From: an uncultured Methylococcaceae bacterium
GTDB lineage: Bacteria > Pseudomonadota > Gammaproteobacteria > Methylococcales > Methylococcaceae
Length of the DNA: 35,968 nucleotides
Reading direction: 5' to 3'
Assembly (NCBI GenBank): GCA_903911305.1
Contig: CAIWDB010000145.1
Location: forward strand, 1-35,968
Made by a program: the position numbers and the translations under genes. Below, piece after piece: positions 24,243 to 35,572 of this stretch (positions are counted from its first letter, which is position 1; every line of letters begins with the position of its first letter). The notes under the pieces were generated by a model, which was given only the letters and a program-made list of their open reading frames with translations, did no database searches and was not told where the DNA came from.

Positions 24243-25784
24243 ATGCAATTAAACCCCTCTGAAATCAGCGACCTCATTAAAAGTAAAATCGAGAATTTCG
24301 ATGTAGGCGTTGAGTCCCGCACCGAAGGAACAATCGTCAGCTTGACCGACGGCATTGTCCGGGTTCATGGACTGAGCGATGTCATGCAAGGCGAAATGTT
24401 GGAATTTCCTGGTAATACCTTTGGCTTGGCCCTTAACTTGGAAAGAGATTCGGTAGGTGCCGTCGTATTAGGTTCATACGATCACTTGGCTGAAGGCGAT
24501 ACCGTAAAATGCACCGGCAGGATTCTTGAAGTCCCCGTCGGTGAACAATTGCTAGGCCGCGTGGTTGATGCCTTGGGTAACCCGATTGATGGCAAGGGCC
24601 CAATTAATGCCACGGAAACCTCGCCGATTGAAAAAATCGCCCCCGGCGTAATCGCCCGTCAATCTGTCAGCCAACCGCTGCAAACAGGGCTTAAAGCCAT
24701 CGACTCGATGATCCCCATCGGTCGAGGCCAGCGTGAGTTGATCATTGGTGACCGCCAAACTGGTAAAACCGCCATCGCGATTGATACGATCATCAACCAA
24801 AAAGGCACTGGCGTTAAGTGCATCTATGTCGCCATCGGTCAGAAGCAATCATCCATTGCCAATGTGGTACGCAAGCTGGAAGAACACGGTGCATTAGCGC
24901 ATACAATTATTGTTGTAGCCTCCGCGTCTGAATCTGCCGCGTTGCAATTCATCGCTCCGTACAGTGGTTGCTCCATTGGCGAATATTTCCGGGATCGTGG
25001 CGAAGACGCGCTAATTATCTATGATGATTTGACCAAGCAAGCTTGGGCTTATCGCCAAGTATCGCTACTGTTACGCCGTCCCCCAGGTCGCGAAGCCTAC
25101 CCCGGCGACGTGTTTTATCTGCATTCCCGCTTGCTGGAACGCGCCTCCCGCATCAATGTAGAAGAGGTCGAAAAGCTGACCGGCGGTAGGGTGACAGGCA
25201 AGACTGGTTCATTGACCGCACTACCCATCATTGAGACGCAAGCTGGCGACGTGTCGGCATTCGTACCGACCAACGTGATTTCCATCACCGACGGACAGAT
25301 ATTCTTGGAAACCAGCCTTTTCAACTCAGGCATACGCCCTGCCGTGAACGCCGGACTTTCGGTGTCCCGAGTGGGTGGCGCAGCCCAGACCAAGATTGTC
25401 AAAAAGCTCGGCGGCGGTGTCCGGCTGGACTTGGCTCAATACCGTGAACTGGCGGCTTTCGCACAGTTTGCATCAGATTTGGACGAAGGCACGCGCAAAC
25501 AGATTGAGCGTGGCCAGCGTGTAACCGAAGTCATGAAGCAAAACCAATATGCGCCTTACAGCGTGGCGCAAATGGCAATTTCATTATATGCGGCAAACGA
25601 GGGCTTGCTTGACGATATCGAAGTCAACAAGATTCGTGATTTTGAAGATGCGCTGCAAAACTATATTAAATCCGAACATGCGGACTTGTTGGACTCGATC
25701 AACGCATCGGGCGATTACAACAATGACATTCAGACCGCCATGGACTCGGCGATTAAGAAGTTCAAAGCAACGCATGCCTGGTAA
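24243..25784 (+). CDS. atpA: ATP synthase F1 subunit alpha
   Basis: 513 residues from the ATG at 24243 ([10 protein letters not shown]), exactly the usual length. The frame is open from 24171 but that part overlaps atpH and is not family sequence. The non-catalytic nucleotide site has Walker A GDRQTGKT at 169-176, and the arginine-finger region is [11 protein letters not shown] near 370-380. Nothing is unusual. It forms the alpha3beta3 head with the atpD product. Confidence 0.98.
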   Translation: MQLNPSEISDLIKSKIENFDVGVESRTEGTIVSLTDGIVRVHGLSDVMQGEMLEFPGNTFGLALNLERDSVGAVVLGSYDHLAEGDTVKCTGRILEVPVGEQLLGRVVDALGNPIDGKGPINATETSPIEKIAPGVIARQSVSQPLQTGLKAIDSMIPIGRGQRELIIGDRQTGKTAIAIDTIINQKGTGVKCIYVAIGQKQSSIANVVRKLEEHGALAHTIIVVASASESAALQFIAPYSGCSIGEYFRDRGEDALIIYDDLTKQAWAYRQVSLLLRRPPGREAYPGDVFYLHSRLLERASRINVEEVEKLTGGRVTGKTGSLTALPIIETQAGDVSAFVPTNVISITDGQIFLETSLFNSGIRPAVNAGLSVSRVGGAAQTKIVKKLGGGVRLDLAQYRELAAFAQFASDLDEGTRKQIERGQRVTEVMKQNQYAPYSVAQMAISLYAANEGLLDDIEVNKIRDFEDALQNYIKSEHADLLDSINASGDYNNDIQTAMDSAIKKFKATHAW

Positions 25785-25795
25785 GGGTTAAAAAC

Positions 25796-26659
25796 ATGGC
25801 CGTAGGTAAAGAAATTCGAGTGAAAATTGCGAGTATCAAGAATACTCAGAAAATCACGCGAGCGATGGAAAAGGTGGCAACCAGTAAAATGCGTAAAACG
25901 CAGACTAGGATGCTCGCCACCCGCCCCTATTCCAAAAAAATTGCACAAATCATCCGTCATTTGTCTCACGCCAAGCCTGAATATACCCATCCATTCATGG
26001 TTGAAAGGCCGGTCAAGCGAGTAGGTGTGATCGTGCTGACCTCAGATCGTGGGCTTTGCGGAGGACTTAACTCCAATCTGTTTAGAATGGCCTTGCGCCA
26101 ATTTCGTAGTTGGGGAAAAGATCAGGTCGAAGCACAAATTGCCGTTATTGGTCAGAAAGGCTGCTCCTTCTTCAATGGGATTGGGGCAAAGGTCATCGCC
26201 CAGGCAACGAAGCTGGGCGACAGTCCACATCTTGAAGACATTATAGGCGTGATTAAAGTCATGTTGGATGATTACCGTGATGGCAATCTTGACGTGTTGT
26301 ATGTTGCCTATAACGAATTCGTCAACACCATGACGCAAAAGCCAAAGTTATTGCAATTGCTGCCGATCAAATCGGATGAACTGACCCCTGAATTGGCTGG
26401 GCACTGGGATTACATCTACGAACCGGATGCCAAAGAAGTATTGGATGACTTGTTGGTTCGTTACGTTGAGTCCTTGGTGTTCCAAGGCTTGGTGGAAAAC
26501 AATGCTTGCGAACAGGCAGCCCGCATGGTTGCCATGAAGAGCGCATCGGACAACGCGGGAAAGCTTATCAGCGAATTGCAGTTGATTTACAACAAAGCCC
26601 GCCAAGCCGCGATCACCCAAGAAATATCAGAGATTGTCGGTGGTGCGGCTGCGGTATGA
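25796..26659 (+). CDS. atpG: ATP synthase F1 subunit gamma
   Basis: 287 residues, standard length, the rotor shaft of F1. The N-terminal helix contains [20 protein letters not shown] and ATSKMRK, the middle has [10 protein letters not shown], and the C-terminal helix ends in [22 protein letters not shown], all typical. It lies 11 bases after atpA and 63 bases before atpD. Confidence 0.97.
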   Translation: MAVGKEIRVKIASIKNTQKITRAMEKVATSKMRKTQTRMLATRPYSKKIAQIIRHLSHAKPEYTHPFMVERPVKRVGVIVLTSDRGLCGGLNSNLFRMALRQFRSWGKDQVEAQIAVIGQKGCSFFNGIGAKVIAQATKLGDSPHLEDIIGVIKVMLDDYRDGNLDVLYVAYNEFVNTMTQKPKLLQLLPIKSDELTPELAGHWDYIYEPDAKEVLDDLLVRYVESLVFQGLVENNACEQAARMVAMKSASDNAGKLISELQLIYNKARQAAITQEISEIVGGAAAV

Positions 26660-26662
26660 TAA

Positions 26663-28105
<1,443 letters not shown>

Positions 28106-28130
28106 CTTAGCAGTTCGGAGAACTACGCCC

Positions 28131-28550
28131 ATGGTAATGACAATTCATGTCGATATTGTCAGCGCGGAGGAGAAAATATTTTCCGGGCTTGCCGAACTGG
28201 TTATAGCCCCTGCCGAAGAGGGAGATGTAGGTATCGCCGCTCGTCATGCCCCCATGCTAACCCGATTAAAGGCGGGTGAGGTTAGGGTCAAAGTTGACGA
28301 TAACGAAACCTTGCCATTCTTTGTGTCAGGCGGCGTTTTGGAAGTGCAGCCTCATGTGGTTTCCGTGTTGGCTGACAGGGCGGTAAGGGCTAAAGACATA
28401 GACGAAGCAGCGGCTATTGAAGCAAAGCGCCGTGCCGAAGAAACCTTGAGTGATCGTTCTGGCAAACTGGATTATGCCAAAGCGCAGTTGGAATTAATTG
28501 AAGCTGTGGCTCAATTGCGGACATTAGACCGTTATCGTAATAACCGCTAG
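28131..28550 (+). CDS. atpC: ATP synthase F1 subunit epsilon
   Basis: 139 residues from the ATG at 28131 (a second ATG two codons later is equally possible). An N-terminal beta-sandwich (IHVDIVSAEEKIFSG, GDVGIAARHAPMLTRLKAG) is followed by a C-terminal helical hairpin (about 90-139) rich in Ala and Glu that can inhibit the enzyme. Last gene of the operon. A strong terminator follows 14 bases later. Confidence 0.96.
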   Translation: MVMTIHVDIVSAEEKIFSGLAELVIAPAEEGDVGIAARHAPMLTRLKAGEVRVKVDDNETLPFFVSGGVLEVQPHVVSVLADRAVRAKDIDEAAAIEAKRRAEETLSDRSGKLDYAKAQLELIEAVAQLRTLDRYRNNR

Positions 28551-28563
28551 ATATTATTTTCCA

Positions 28564-28616
28564 AAAACCCAGTGCGCCACGGAATTGTAAATTCTACTTT
28601 GGCACACTGGGTTTTT
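28564..28616 (+). terminator. Terminator of the atp operon
   Basis: AAACCCAGTGCGCCA pairs with TGGCACACTGGGTTT (one mismatch), with a nested GAATTGTAAATTC stem in the loop, and runs into TTTTTCTATTTT. Placed 14 bases after the atpC stop. The A-run on the left could also let it work on the other strand. Confidence 0.85.
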
Positions 28617-28748
28617 CTATTTTGGATTGTTATTCAATACCCGTCAATTTCATGTGTTCTAATAATCGACGAACTTATTCCGACAGTAGATTGGAAATAA
28701 TTGAATGGTGGGTTTAAACAAATTGGCAAAATATAAAAGATAATTGAC

Positions 28749-30119
28749 ATGAGATTGCAAACTATCATTTTGGCGGCAGGACAGGGAACACGGATGCGTT
28801 CATCCATGCCTAAAGTCCTGCATAAAATAGGCGGGAAAGCTTTGCTGGCCCATGTGTATGATTTGGCAATGCAATTTGACGACAATAGCGTCAATGTCAT
28901 TTATGGTCACGGCGGCGAACAAGTCTTAGCCACACTGGGCGGGTTGAACACTTTATGGACCGAACAGAAGGAGCAGCTTGGGACTGGCCATGCTGTGATG
29001 CAAGTGGCCGACTGGATCGAGGATGCCAGCACAGTCTTGATCCTGTATGGGGATGTCCCGTTATTGCGGTTGGAAACGGTCACGAAGCTGACAGGGTTCG
29101 CCGATCCAAAAAACATGGGCTTGTTGACGGTCAACCTTGACGATCCGACTGGATATGGTCGCATCGTCCGCGATGAAAACGGCAAGGTGCTATCCATCGT
29201 AGAAGAAAAGGATGCCAATGCGCAACAACGCAGCATTCGCGAATCCAACACCGGCATTCTTGCCGTCAATGGCGGGTTGTTGAAATCTTGGCTTAACCGC
29301 CTAGACAATCAAAATGCCCAAGGCGAATATTATTTGACCGATGTCATCGGTTTGGCCGTCTCTGATGGCATTCATGTTCACACTGCTCAACCCATTGATG
29401 AATCCGAGGTGTTAGGCATTAACAACCGTCTGCAACTGGCACAGTTGGAACGCGTATATCAAATGCGGAATGCCATGAAATTAATGGAAAATGGCGTGAC
29501 TTTGCTAGACCCTGCCCGCTTCGATCTGCGTGGGGAAATCCTGTTTCACGGACAAGACATTGAAATTGATGTCAATGCGGTGTTTCAAGGCAAGGTCAAA
29601 CTGGGTAGCCGGGTTAAAATTGGACCGAATGTGCTGATTAAGGACAGCGAAATCAAAGATGATTCAGAAATTTTTGCAAACTCTGTCATAGAGAATGCTG
29701 TTATCGGCTGCAATTGCCGGGTTGGTCCTTTTGCCCGCATTCGCCCTGACAGTGACATAGGCAACCATGTCCATATTGGCAACTTTGTAGAAATAAAGAA
29801 GTCCAATGTCGGTGAAGGCTCAAAAATCAATCACTTAAGCTATGTAGGTGATGCTATGGTTGGAGCAGGAGTGAATGTAGGTGCAGGGACGATCACTTGC
29901 AATTACGACGGTGTGAATAAACATATGACGGTTATCGAAGATGGTGCGTTCATTGGCTCGGACACCCAATTGGTGGCACCCGTCAAAGTGGGGAAGAATG
30001 CCACCATAGGGGCTGGCTCGACCATCACCAAAGACGCACCTGAAGGTGAATTAACCGTCAGCAGGCCGAAACAAGTCACTATACCGGGATGGCAACGTCC
30101 CAAAAAGCAGAAGGTTTGA
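28749..30119 (+). CDS. glmU: Bifunctional UDP-GlcNAc pyrophosphorylase / GlcN-1-P acetyltransferase
   Basis: 456 residues. The N-terminal uridylyltransferase domain opens with LAAGQGTRMRSSMPKVLHKI. The C-terminal left-handed beta-helix acetyltransferase domain (from about 250) contains GAGTITCNYDGVNKH with the catalytic region and GSDTQLVAPVKVG. It makes UDP-N-acetylglucosamine for peptidoglycan and lipopolysaccharide. It is followed four bases later by glmS, which makes the precursor sugar phosphate, an arrangement common directly downstream of atp operons. Confidence 0.98.
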   Translation: MRLQTIILAAGQGTRMRSSMPKVLHKIGGKALLAHVYDLAMQFDDNSVNVIYGHGGEQVLATLGGLNTLWTEQKEQLGTGHAVMQVADWIEDASTVLILYGDVPLLRLETVTKLTGFADPKNMGLLTVNLDDPTGYGRIVRDENGKVLSIVEEKDANAQQRSIRESNTGILAVNGGLLKSWLNRLDNQNAQGEYYLTDVIGLAVSDGIHVHTAQPIDESEVLGINNRLQLAQLERVYQMRNAMKLMENGVTLLDPARFDLRGEILFHGQDIEIDVNAVFQGKVKLGSRVKIGPNVLIKDSEIKDDSEIFANSVIENAVIGCNCRVGPFARIRPDSDIGNHVHIGNFVEIKKSNVGEGSKINHLSYVGDAMVGAGVNVGAGTITCNYDGVNKHMTVIEDGAFIGSDTQLVAPVKVGKNATIGAGSTITKDAPEGELTVSRPKQVTIPGWQRPKKQKV

Positions 30120-30123
30120 TTTT

Positions 30124-31956
30124 ATGTGCGGTATTGTCGGAGCGGTAGCCCATCGAATAATTACACCAATCCTATTAGAAGGATTACGGCGTTTGGAATA
30201 CCGGGGTTACGATTCCGCCGGGATAGCTGTGATTTCAGCCAGCAATGGTATTGATCGCATTCGCAGTTTAGGCAAAATCAAAGAACTGGAAGCCTTACTG
30301 GTTAAAACTCCAGTGGAAGGCAAGGTTGGAATCGCCCATACCCGTTGGGCAACCCATGGCGTTCCGGCCGAGCGCAATGCCCACCCTCACACATCACGGG
30401 ATGCCGTTGCTGTTGTCCATAACGGTATCATTGAGAACCACAACGAGTTGCGGAAGTCTTTAGAAAAGGAAGGATTTGAATTTACATCGGAAACTGACAC
30501 CGAGGTTATTGCCCATCAAATCCAATATTTCATCGAACAAGGCTATACCAAACTGGAGTCCATACGCAAGACGACCAGTATGCTAGATGGAGCCTACGCA
30601 ATTGGTGTAATCAACACTAACGAACCCAACACGTTGTTTGCAGCTCGACACGGTAGCCCATTGGTAGTGGGACTTGGTAATAGTGAAAATTTCATCGCAT
30701 CCGATATTTTTGCATTGGTAGGGGAAACCAAGCGTTTTATCTTCCTTGAAGATGGTGACATTGCGATGTTGAAGACGGATGAAGTAGTCATTTTTGACAA
30801 ATTCGGTATCCAGGTCGAACGCCCTGTTAACGAAACAAAGCTTTCGGCTGACTCGGTCGAGCGAGGCCATTATCGGCATTACATGCAAAAGGAGATACAT
30901 GAACAACCTGTGGCGATCGAAAAATGCTTGGATGGGCGCATACATGCTGGCAGGGTTTTACCCGCCACATTTGGGCTTAATGCAGAACAAGCCTTCGACA
31001 GTATCAAGGCGGTGCAAATCGTCGCTTGCGGCACAAGTTATCATGCTGGCATGGTGGCTCGCTATTGGATGGAAGATATTGCGGGCATTCCGTGTAACGT
31101 TGAGGTAGCCAGTGAGTTTCGCTATAGAAGGCATGTCGTTGCCCTCAATACACTTTTCGTGACGATTTCCCAGTCAGGGGAAACTGCCGACACGCTGGCT
31201 GCATTAAAGGAAGCCAAAAAACTAGGATATGTCCATACATTGGCCATATGCAATGTACCCGAAAGTTCGATTGTCAGAGAGTCTGACTCTAATTTGATGA
31301 CTCGTGCGGGTCCTGAAATAGGTGTCGCGTCCACTAAGGCATTTACGACCCAATTGACTGCCTTGCTTTTACTGGTGGTGGCGCTAGGACGACGTAACGC
31401 ACTTTCAACTGAAGAAGAATGTAAAATCGTTGATGAATTAACCCGACTGCCAAAGCAAATCAGGCATGCGCTTGAATTGGAAGGTGAAATCGAACAATGG
31501 GCCGAACTCTTTGGGGACAAGGAACATGCGCTTTTCTTGGGAAGAGGCGCACAATATCCAGTGGCTATGGAAGGTGCGCTCAAGCTAAAGGAAATTTCGT
31601 ATATTCACGCCGAGGCTTATCCAGCGGGGGAGTTGAAACACGGCCCACTAGCCTTGATTGATAGCGAAATGCCAGTCATTTCAGTTGCTCCGAACAACGA
31701 TCTACTTGAGAAGCTAAAATCGAACCTCCAGGAGGTTCACGCTAGAGGAGGACAATTATTTGTATTTGCCGATGCCGGGGCATCCATGGAAAATGTTCCA
31801 AACGTCAAATTATTGAGGGTTGCCCCAACCGAGGAAGTTATAGCGCCCATTGTCTATACCATACCTTTACAGTTGCTTGCTTACCACGTCGCCTTGATCA
31901 AGGGAACGGATGTTGACCAACCTAGGAACTTGGCCAAATCGGTGACAGTGGAATAA
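30124..31956 (+). CDS. glmS: Glutamine:fructose-6-phosphate aminotransferase
   Basis: 610 residues. Cys2 after the start Met is the glutaminase nucleophile (MCGIVGAVAHR), and EYRGYDSAGIAV and THGVPAERNAHPH complete the amidotransferase domain. Two SIS sugar-isomerase domains follow (VACGTSYHAGMVARYW near 305, LFLGRGAQYPVAMEGALKLK near 470), and the C-terminus is PRNLAKSVTVE. It produces glucosamine-6-phosphate, the entry to the UDP-GlcNAc pathway continued by GlmM and GlmU. Tight spacing to glmU indicates one transcript. I see no glmS ribozyme, which is as expected for a Gram-negative organism. Confidence 0.98.
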   Translation: MCGIVGAVAHRIITPILLEGLRRLEYRGYDSAGIAVISASNGIDRIRSLGKIKELEALLVKTPVEGKVGIAHTRWATHGVPAERNAHPHTSRDAVAVVHNGIIENHNELRKSLEKEGFEFTSETDTEVIAHQIQYFIEQGYTKLESIRKTTSMLDGAYAIGVINTNEPNTLFAARHGSPLVVGLGNSENFIASDIFALVGETKRFIFLEDGDIAMLKTDEVVIFDKFGIQVERPVNETKLSADSVERGHYRHYMQKEIHEQPVAIEKCLDGRIHAGRVLPATFGLNAEQAFDSIKAVQIVACGTSYHAGMVARYWMEDIAGIPCNVEVASEFRYRRHVVALNTLFVTISQSGETADTLAALKEAKKLGYVHTLAICNVPESSIVRESDSNLMTRAGPEIGVASTKAFTTQLTALLLLVVALGRRNALSTEEECKIVDELTRLPKQIRHALELEGEIEQWAELFGDKEHALFLGRGAQYPVAMEGALKLKEISYIHAEAYPAGELKHGPLALIDSEMPVISVAPNNDLLEKLKSNLQEVHARGGQLFVFADAGASMENVPNVKLLRVAPTEEVIAPIVYTIPLQLLAYHVALIKGTDVDQPRNLAKSVTVE

Positions 31957-32274
31957 CCAAAGTCCGCCATGGCTTTCCATAACCAGTTATATTTACGCCA
32001 CGGCTTTTGGTTTGATCTGCAATGCCGCATTCTAGAGGCGAAAAGGCATCAAATTTCTATATAATTTTATCAATTATCAAGCAGATACCATAAATATCGA
32101 CAACTTGCCAATGGTTACCGGAACTTTGGATGTAATCATTTGCTTTGACATTATCCTCCATCTATTTTACATTTCTAAGATTACTCCGTTCCTGCATCAA
32201 ATTTTGCATTTTTCAGCAGGACTGACTCCCACTCTGGTTTCTAGGGAACGACTTGTTGAAGGTGGCAGTTTTCA
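31957..32274. other. Intergenic region between glmS and the HDOD gene
   Basis: About 320 bases with no gene. AACCAAAGTCCG (31955-31966) is an imperfect inverted repeat of CGGCTTTTGGTT (32001-32012) and could be a weak glmS terminator. The right half carries a good promoter match at 32145-32173. Nothing else is evident. Confidence 0.4.
32145..32173 (+). promoter_or_regulatory. Sigma-70-like promoter upstream of the HDOD gene
   Basis: TTGACA (perfect -35) and TACATT (four of six) are separated by 17 bases. The leader would be about 95 bases long before the start at 32275. Confidence 0.5.
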
Positions 32275-33621
32275 ATGAATTTACTTAAAGACTTATTTGG
32301 TATAGACACCGATTTAGAAGAATCCTATAAACCGGAAGAGTTATCGTATAAACCGGACGGATTCTCCTATAAGCCTATGCCTATATCGTCAGAGATTCTC
32401 CAGCGATTAATTCCCATAAGAAGTTTTCCCACCGAAGAATTACAGTCTTTTGCTTGGAGTCGTACTGCCGAGGTGTTTTGCCCTGGAAGCGTATTATTCA
32501 AAAGGGATCAATTGGCTAGATACCTTTTCTATCTGCTTGAAGGCGTTGTGCGGATCGAGGTTGACGATCACAACTCATACGAAATTTCTGCCAACAGCGA
32601 ATTAACTAAGTTTCCTATATGCGGGGGGATAAGTTACAGTGCGACCTGTATCGCTGCGACAAAAATCCAAGTGCTTAGAATTTCTCATAAGGTTTTGGGT
32701 TGGCAAGGTTATAACTCCACTTTGCCACCGACAAGCTATGTTGAAATAAATGAGGAAACAATTCCAGAACAAACCCGTTCCAGTCAATTTTACCAGGTTT
32801 TTTATCAGGATTTTCGCAGTGAAAATTTAAGGATTCGCACTCTGCCGGATGTTGTGCAGAAGTTGAAATTACTCTTAGTTCGCGAAGTCGGATTTAAAAA
32901 AGCCATTCAAGCAATGCAAGTGGAACCCACAATCGCCTTGAAACTGGTGCAACTGTCCAACAGTGGGTTATATCTTCCGGGACATCCTGTCAATAATTGC
33001 CATAATGCTGTATATCGATTAGGTTTGTCGGCAACTAAAAACTTGGTAATCGATTATTGTCTGAACGAAACATTTTCCTTGCATGACGAATTTTTGACGC
33101 AACTAATCCGAGATGAATGGGTGAGTAGCCTTTACCTTTCCAAAATTTGCCGGGTAATGGCAGAGAAAATTCCAGGAATTAACCCGAAGAGCGCTCAACT
33201 TGCTGGCTTGATTGCCAATATAGGAAAGTTGCCGATCTTGGCCTTCGCCGAAAACTTTCCTCATGAATACTGGACTCCTGAAGATATCTTCAATGTACTT
33301 GACTCGTTACAGGGTAGAGTCGGCTCCTATGTCTTGGCGCATGCAGGGTTTCCACAAGAATTAGTTGAAGTGCCAATGCTCGCGGAAAATTGGAAGTACG
33401 ATAGTGGGCAACAGATGACATTAAGCGATGTCGTAGTTCTGTCAAGACTCCATTACCTTTGGGGTACGAAGACAAAGCGTCTTTTGCCCCCGTTAAAATC
33501 GTTGCCAGCTTTCGCCAAACTGGCTTCAGGAACCTTGAACCCTGAAAATTCGCTGCATATTTTGAATTTTGCCAAAGCAAAAGCCTCAAGTGTGTTGAAG
33601 CTATTTAATTCTGAACGTTAA
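32275..33621 (+). CDS. CNB-like / HDOD domain regulatory protein
   Basis: 448 residues. Residues 16-36 hold three tandem copies of a short SYKP-containing repeat (ESYKPEE, LSYKPDG, FSYKPMP). Residues about 45-140 look like a cyclic-nucleotide-binding (cNMP) beta-roll, but the phosphate-binding cassette FGE...PRSA is absent, so ligand binding is doubtful. Residues about 180-440 form an HDOD domain, recognisable from LRTLPDVVQKLKLLL-like and LKLVQLSNSGLYLP segments and IANIGKLPILAFAENFP. HDOD proteins are non-enzymatic relatives of HD phosphodiesterases, often in signal transduction or stress control. No binding partner can be inferred. It stands alone with its own promoter. Confidence 0.75.
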   Translation: MNLLKDLFGIDTDLEESYKPEELSYKPDGFSYKPMPISSEILQRLIPIRSFPTEELQSFAWSRTAEVFCPGSVLFKRDQLARYLFYLLEGVVRIEVDDHNSYEISANSELTKFPICGGISYSATCIAATKIQVLRISHKVLGWQGYNSTLPPTSYVEINEETIPEQTRSSQFYQVFYQDFRSENLRIRTLPDVVQKLKLLLVREVGFKKAIQAMQVEPTIALKLVQLSNSGLYLPGHPVNNCHNAVYRLGLSATKNLVIDYCLNETFSLHDEFLTQLIRDEWVSSLYLSKICRVMAEKIPGINPKSAQLAGLIANIGKLPILAFAENFPHEYWTPEDIFNVLDSLQGRVGSYVLAHAGFPQELVEVPMLAENWKYDSGQQMTLSDVVVLSRLHYLWGTKTKRLLPPLKSLPAFAKLASGTLNPENSLHILNFAKAKASSVLKLFNSER

Positions 33622-33770
33622 AGCTTTTTAGCTTTGCCAAAGGGCTATATCTTTCAAAGTGGGTAATATTTCACAGATTTTTTGCCGCCAAGTGTGTAAA
33701 GTTTGAATCGTAATCAATTTTGGCAGATATCCAATTGACACAAAACCGGCGTTAGGTTTATGAAGTCAAA

Positions 33771-33884
33771 GTGTTTGATTTTTGGTGCTTTATGCCATAA
33801 AGGTACTCTAGGGATGGCTAGGAATTTTTGTGCGGTCTCCTCCAATTATGGCGAATCGTGGGTCAGACCCGATTCGTCCTTTTT
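33771..33884 (+). ncRNA. Candidate small RNA (~115 nt)
   Basis: A perfect -35 box TTGACA (33735-33740) is followed 18 bases later by TATGAA (33759-33764). About 88 bases after the expected start, a hairpin, CGAATCGTGGGT/ACCCGATTCG (33852-33876), is followed by TTTTT (33880-33884). Inside is a short palindrome CTTTATGCCATAAAG. No family is recognised. Confidence 0.35.
33852..33884 (+). terminator. Intrinsic terminator upstream of the Crp-family gene
   Basis: CGAATC and GATTCG plus GGGT and ACCC form a stem with a two-base bulge and a three-base loop, followed within four bases by five T residues. It lies 175 bases before the Crp-family start, so it cannot terminate that gene. It should end a short upstream RNA or HDOD read-through. 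Confidence 0.65.
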
Positions 33885-34059
33885 GAGTAAGCTTAGTAGA
33901 GGTTCTTAGCGAACAAATCAGATTAAGTTACTGTTTAATTTGAATGACCTTTAGCGTAAACTCACTATCAATGCCTCTAGGATAAGTAATTTGCCGCATG
34001 GATTTAGTCGAACTAAGTCATTTCGCATTTGAATCAATCAAACTTTTTGGTAAATCATC

Positions 34060-34728
34060 ATGCTGCTAGACATTCTGACTTGCCTTAAAAATATCCCAAC
34101 ATTCTCGGAAGTGCCCGATGCTGCGTTATCGAGTCTGGCTGAATGCGCAAACAAGAAAAGCTATGGGAAAAATTGCCTTATTATGAACGAAGGGGACCCG
34201 GCTGGTCCCTTATTCATCATTTTGACCGGAAAAGTCCGAGTTTTCCTCGACAGCGAATCGGGCAAGAGTGTTACCTTATCAATTCAGAAAAGTGGTTCAT
34301 ATTTTGGCGAGCTATCTTTATTAGATGACCAGCCCCGTTCAGCCTCGATTATTACGCTTGAACCCACTCTCTGTGCCATGATTCCCAAAAAAGCCTTCGT
34401 GGCTTGGCTTGGAGAGCACCACGAGGAAGCCAGCTTGGGGATTATGCGAGGATTGACACGGCGCATTCGCAGCCTTACTGACAATGTACGGGGTCTGGCC
34501 TTATGCGATGTTTACACTAGGTTGTCAAAAACACTTCATGAATCGGCTGTCGTTCAAAACGACGAATTAGTCATACTCGAAAAGATTAGCCACCAAGAAC
34601 TGGCTAACCAAATTGGCTCTTCCCGTGAGATGGTAAGCAAAATCATGAAAGACTTGACCAGCGGAGGATATCTCTCTATCAAAGGTAAAACGGTTCATAT
34701 TCTGAGACCCCTCCCAGCCGCTTGGTAG
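34060..34728 (+). CDS. Crp/Fnr-family transcription regulator
   Basis: 222 residues. The N-terminal cyclic-nucleotide-binding domain (about 10-120) has an intact phosphate-binding cassette, YFGELSLLDDQPRSASI, including the Glu, Arg and Ser that hold cAMP in CRP. A dimerisation helix (about 115-145) follows, and then a winged helix with recognition helix SSREMVSKIMKDLTSGGYLS (about 188-207). No Fnr-type cysteine cluster is present. It is therefore likely a cAMP-responsive or related nucleotide-responsive activator. Targets are unknown. It is transcribed alone. Confidence 0.9.
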   Translation: MLLDILTCLKNIPTFSEVPDAALSSLAECANKKSYGKNCLIMNEGDPAGPLFIILTGKVRVFLDSESGKSVTLSIQKSGSYFGELSLLDDQPRSASIITLEPTLCAMIPKKAFVAWLGEHHEEASLGIMRGLTRRIRSLTDNVRGLALCDVYTRLSKTLHESAVVQNDELVILEKISHQELANQIGSSREMVSKIMKDLTSGGYLSIKGKTVHILRPLPAAW

Positions 34729-34877
34729 CGAAGAGCCAATAATGCCAAATTTGATTGATCATGAAGGCATTGAATGAAGCCAACTAATGCCCCTTCTTGT
34801 GAGCCGTCTAAAGGTAGCATGGAACTTTATCTAAGTGTTCAGAGATTTTCATCCTGGCGGTCATTGTCGATTTAATT

Positions 34878-35552
34878 GTGGTGAAGAATGTGCGTTTTCC
34901 AAAATTTAAAGGTGTAATTTTTGACATGGATGGTGTGGTGATTGACTCCGAACCCAGCTTCAAATTTGCTTGGAAGCAGGCAGCTAAGGCATTTGGTATC
35001 CAACTACAAGATGAGATGGTGCGAAAACTGTTGGGTCAACAAGCCGAAGATGTAGAAAGGGCTTTGAAACGGGCTATCGGTTCCCAGTTCGATTTTGTGC
35101 ATTTTCGTCATGTCGCTGCCCAATCTTGGCGTGAATACGCCGAAAAAAGGGGTATTCCACCCATGCCAGGATTAGCTAACGTGCTTGAGTTGCTCGACCA
35201 AGCGGTAATCCCCTATGGGCTTGCGACCAACAGCAATGGCCCCATTGCAGCGGAATGTTTATTGAGAAGTAGACTGGATAAGCGCTTTTCTTTAATAGTC
35301 ACCCGGGAACAAGTTGCAGCCGCTAAACCGGAACCCGACCTGTTCATTCACGCGGCAAAATGTATGGGCATTTCCGTCAACGAATGCCTTATCTTTGAAG
35401 ATTCAGCCATTGGGCTGATGGCCGCAAAACGAGCGGGAGCCATACCTGTACTCGTTAACGCCGACCCTAGCGAAGAATCACAGAAATTAGCGGCATTTTC
35501 ATTTCATACTCTAAACGAAGTTGCCGCAACCCTTAAACGCTCGTTAAACTAA
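34878..35552 (+). CDS. HAD-superfamily phosphatase (subfamily IA, phosphoglycolate/hexitol phosphatase-like)
   Basis: 224 residues from GTG at 34878 (a second GTG is the next codon, and neither has a clear ribosome site). HAD motif I is FDMDGVVIDSE with the nucleophile and acid/base aspartates, motif II is LATNSNG, motif III Lys is in AAKPEPDLF, and motif IV is IFEDSAIGL. The cap domain between motifs I and II is the helical C1 type. This set matches beta-phosphoglucomutase, hexitol phosphatase and phosphoglycolate phosphatase relatives. Substrate cannot be assigned. Confidence 0.88.
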   Translation: MVKNVRFPKFKGVIFDMDGVVIDSEPSFKFAWKQAAKAFGIQLQDEMVRKLLGQQAEDVERALKRAIGSQFDFVHFRHVAAQSWREYAEKRGIPPMPGLANVLELLDQAVIPYGLATNSNGPIAAECLLRSRLDKRFSLIVTREQVAAAKPEPDLFIHAAKCMGISVNECLIFEDSAIGLMAAKRAGAIPVLVNADPSEESQKLAAFSFHTLNEVAATLKRSLN

Positions 35553-35572
35553 CCAACCCTCGGGAGAGAGGT

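Larger units (their letters stand above)
33622..34059. other. Intergenic region with possible small RNA gene
   Basis: About 440 bases between the HDOD and Crp-family genes with no credible open frame. It contains a promoter-like pair (33735-33764) and a hairpin/T-tract terminator (33852-33884) that together would delimit a short transcript. The remaining 175 bases before the Crp gene show nothing clear. Confidence 0.45.
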
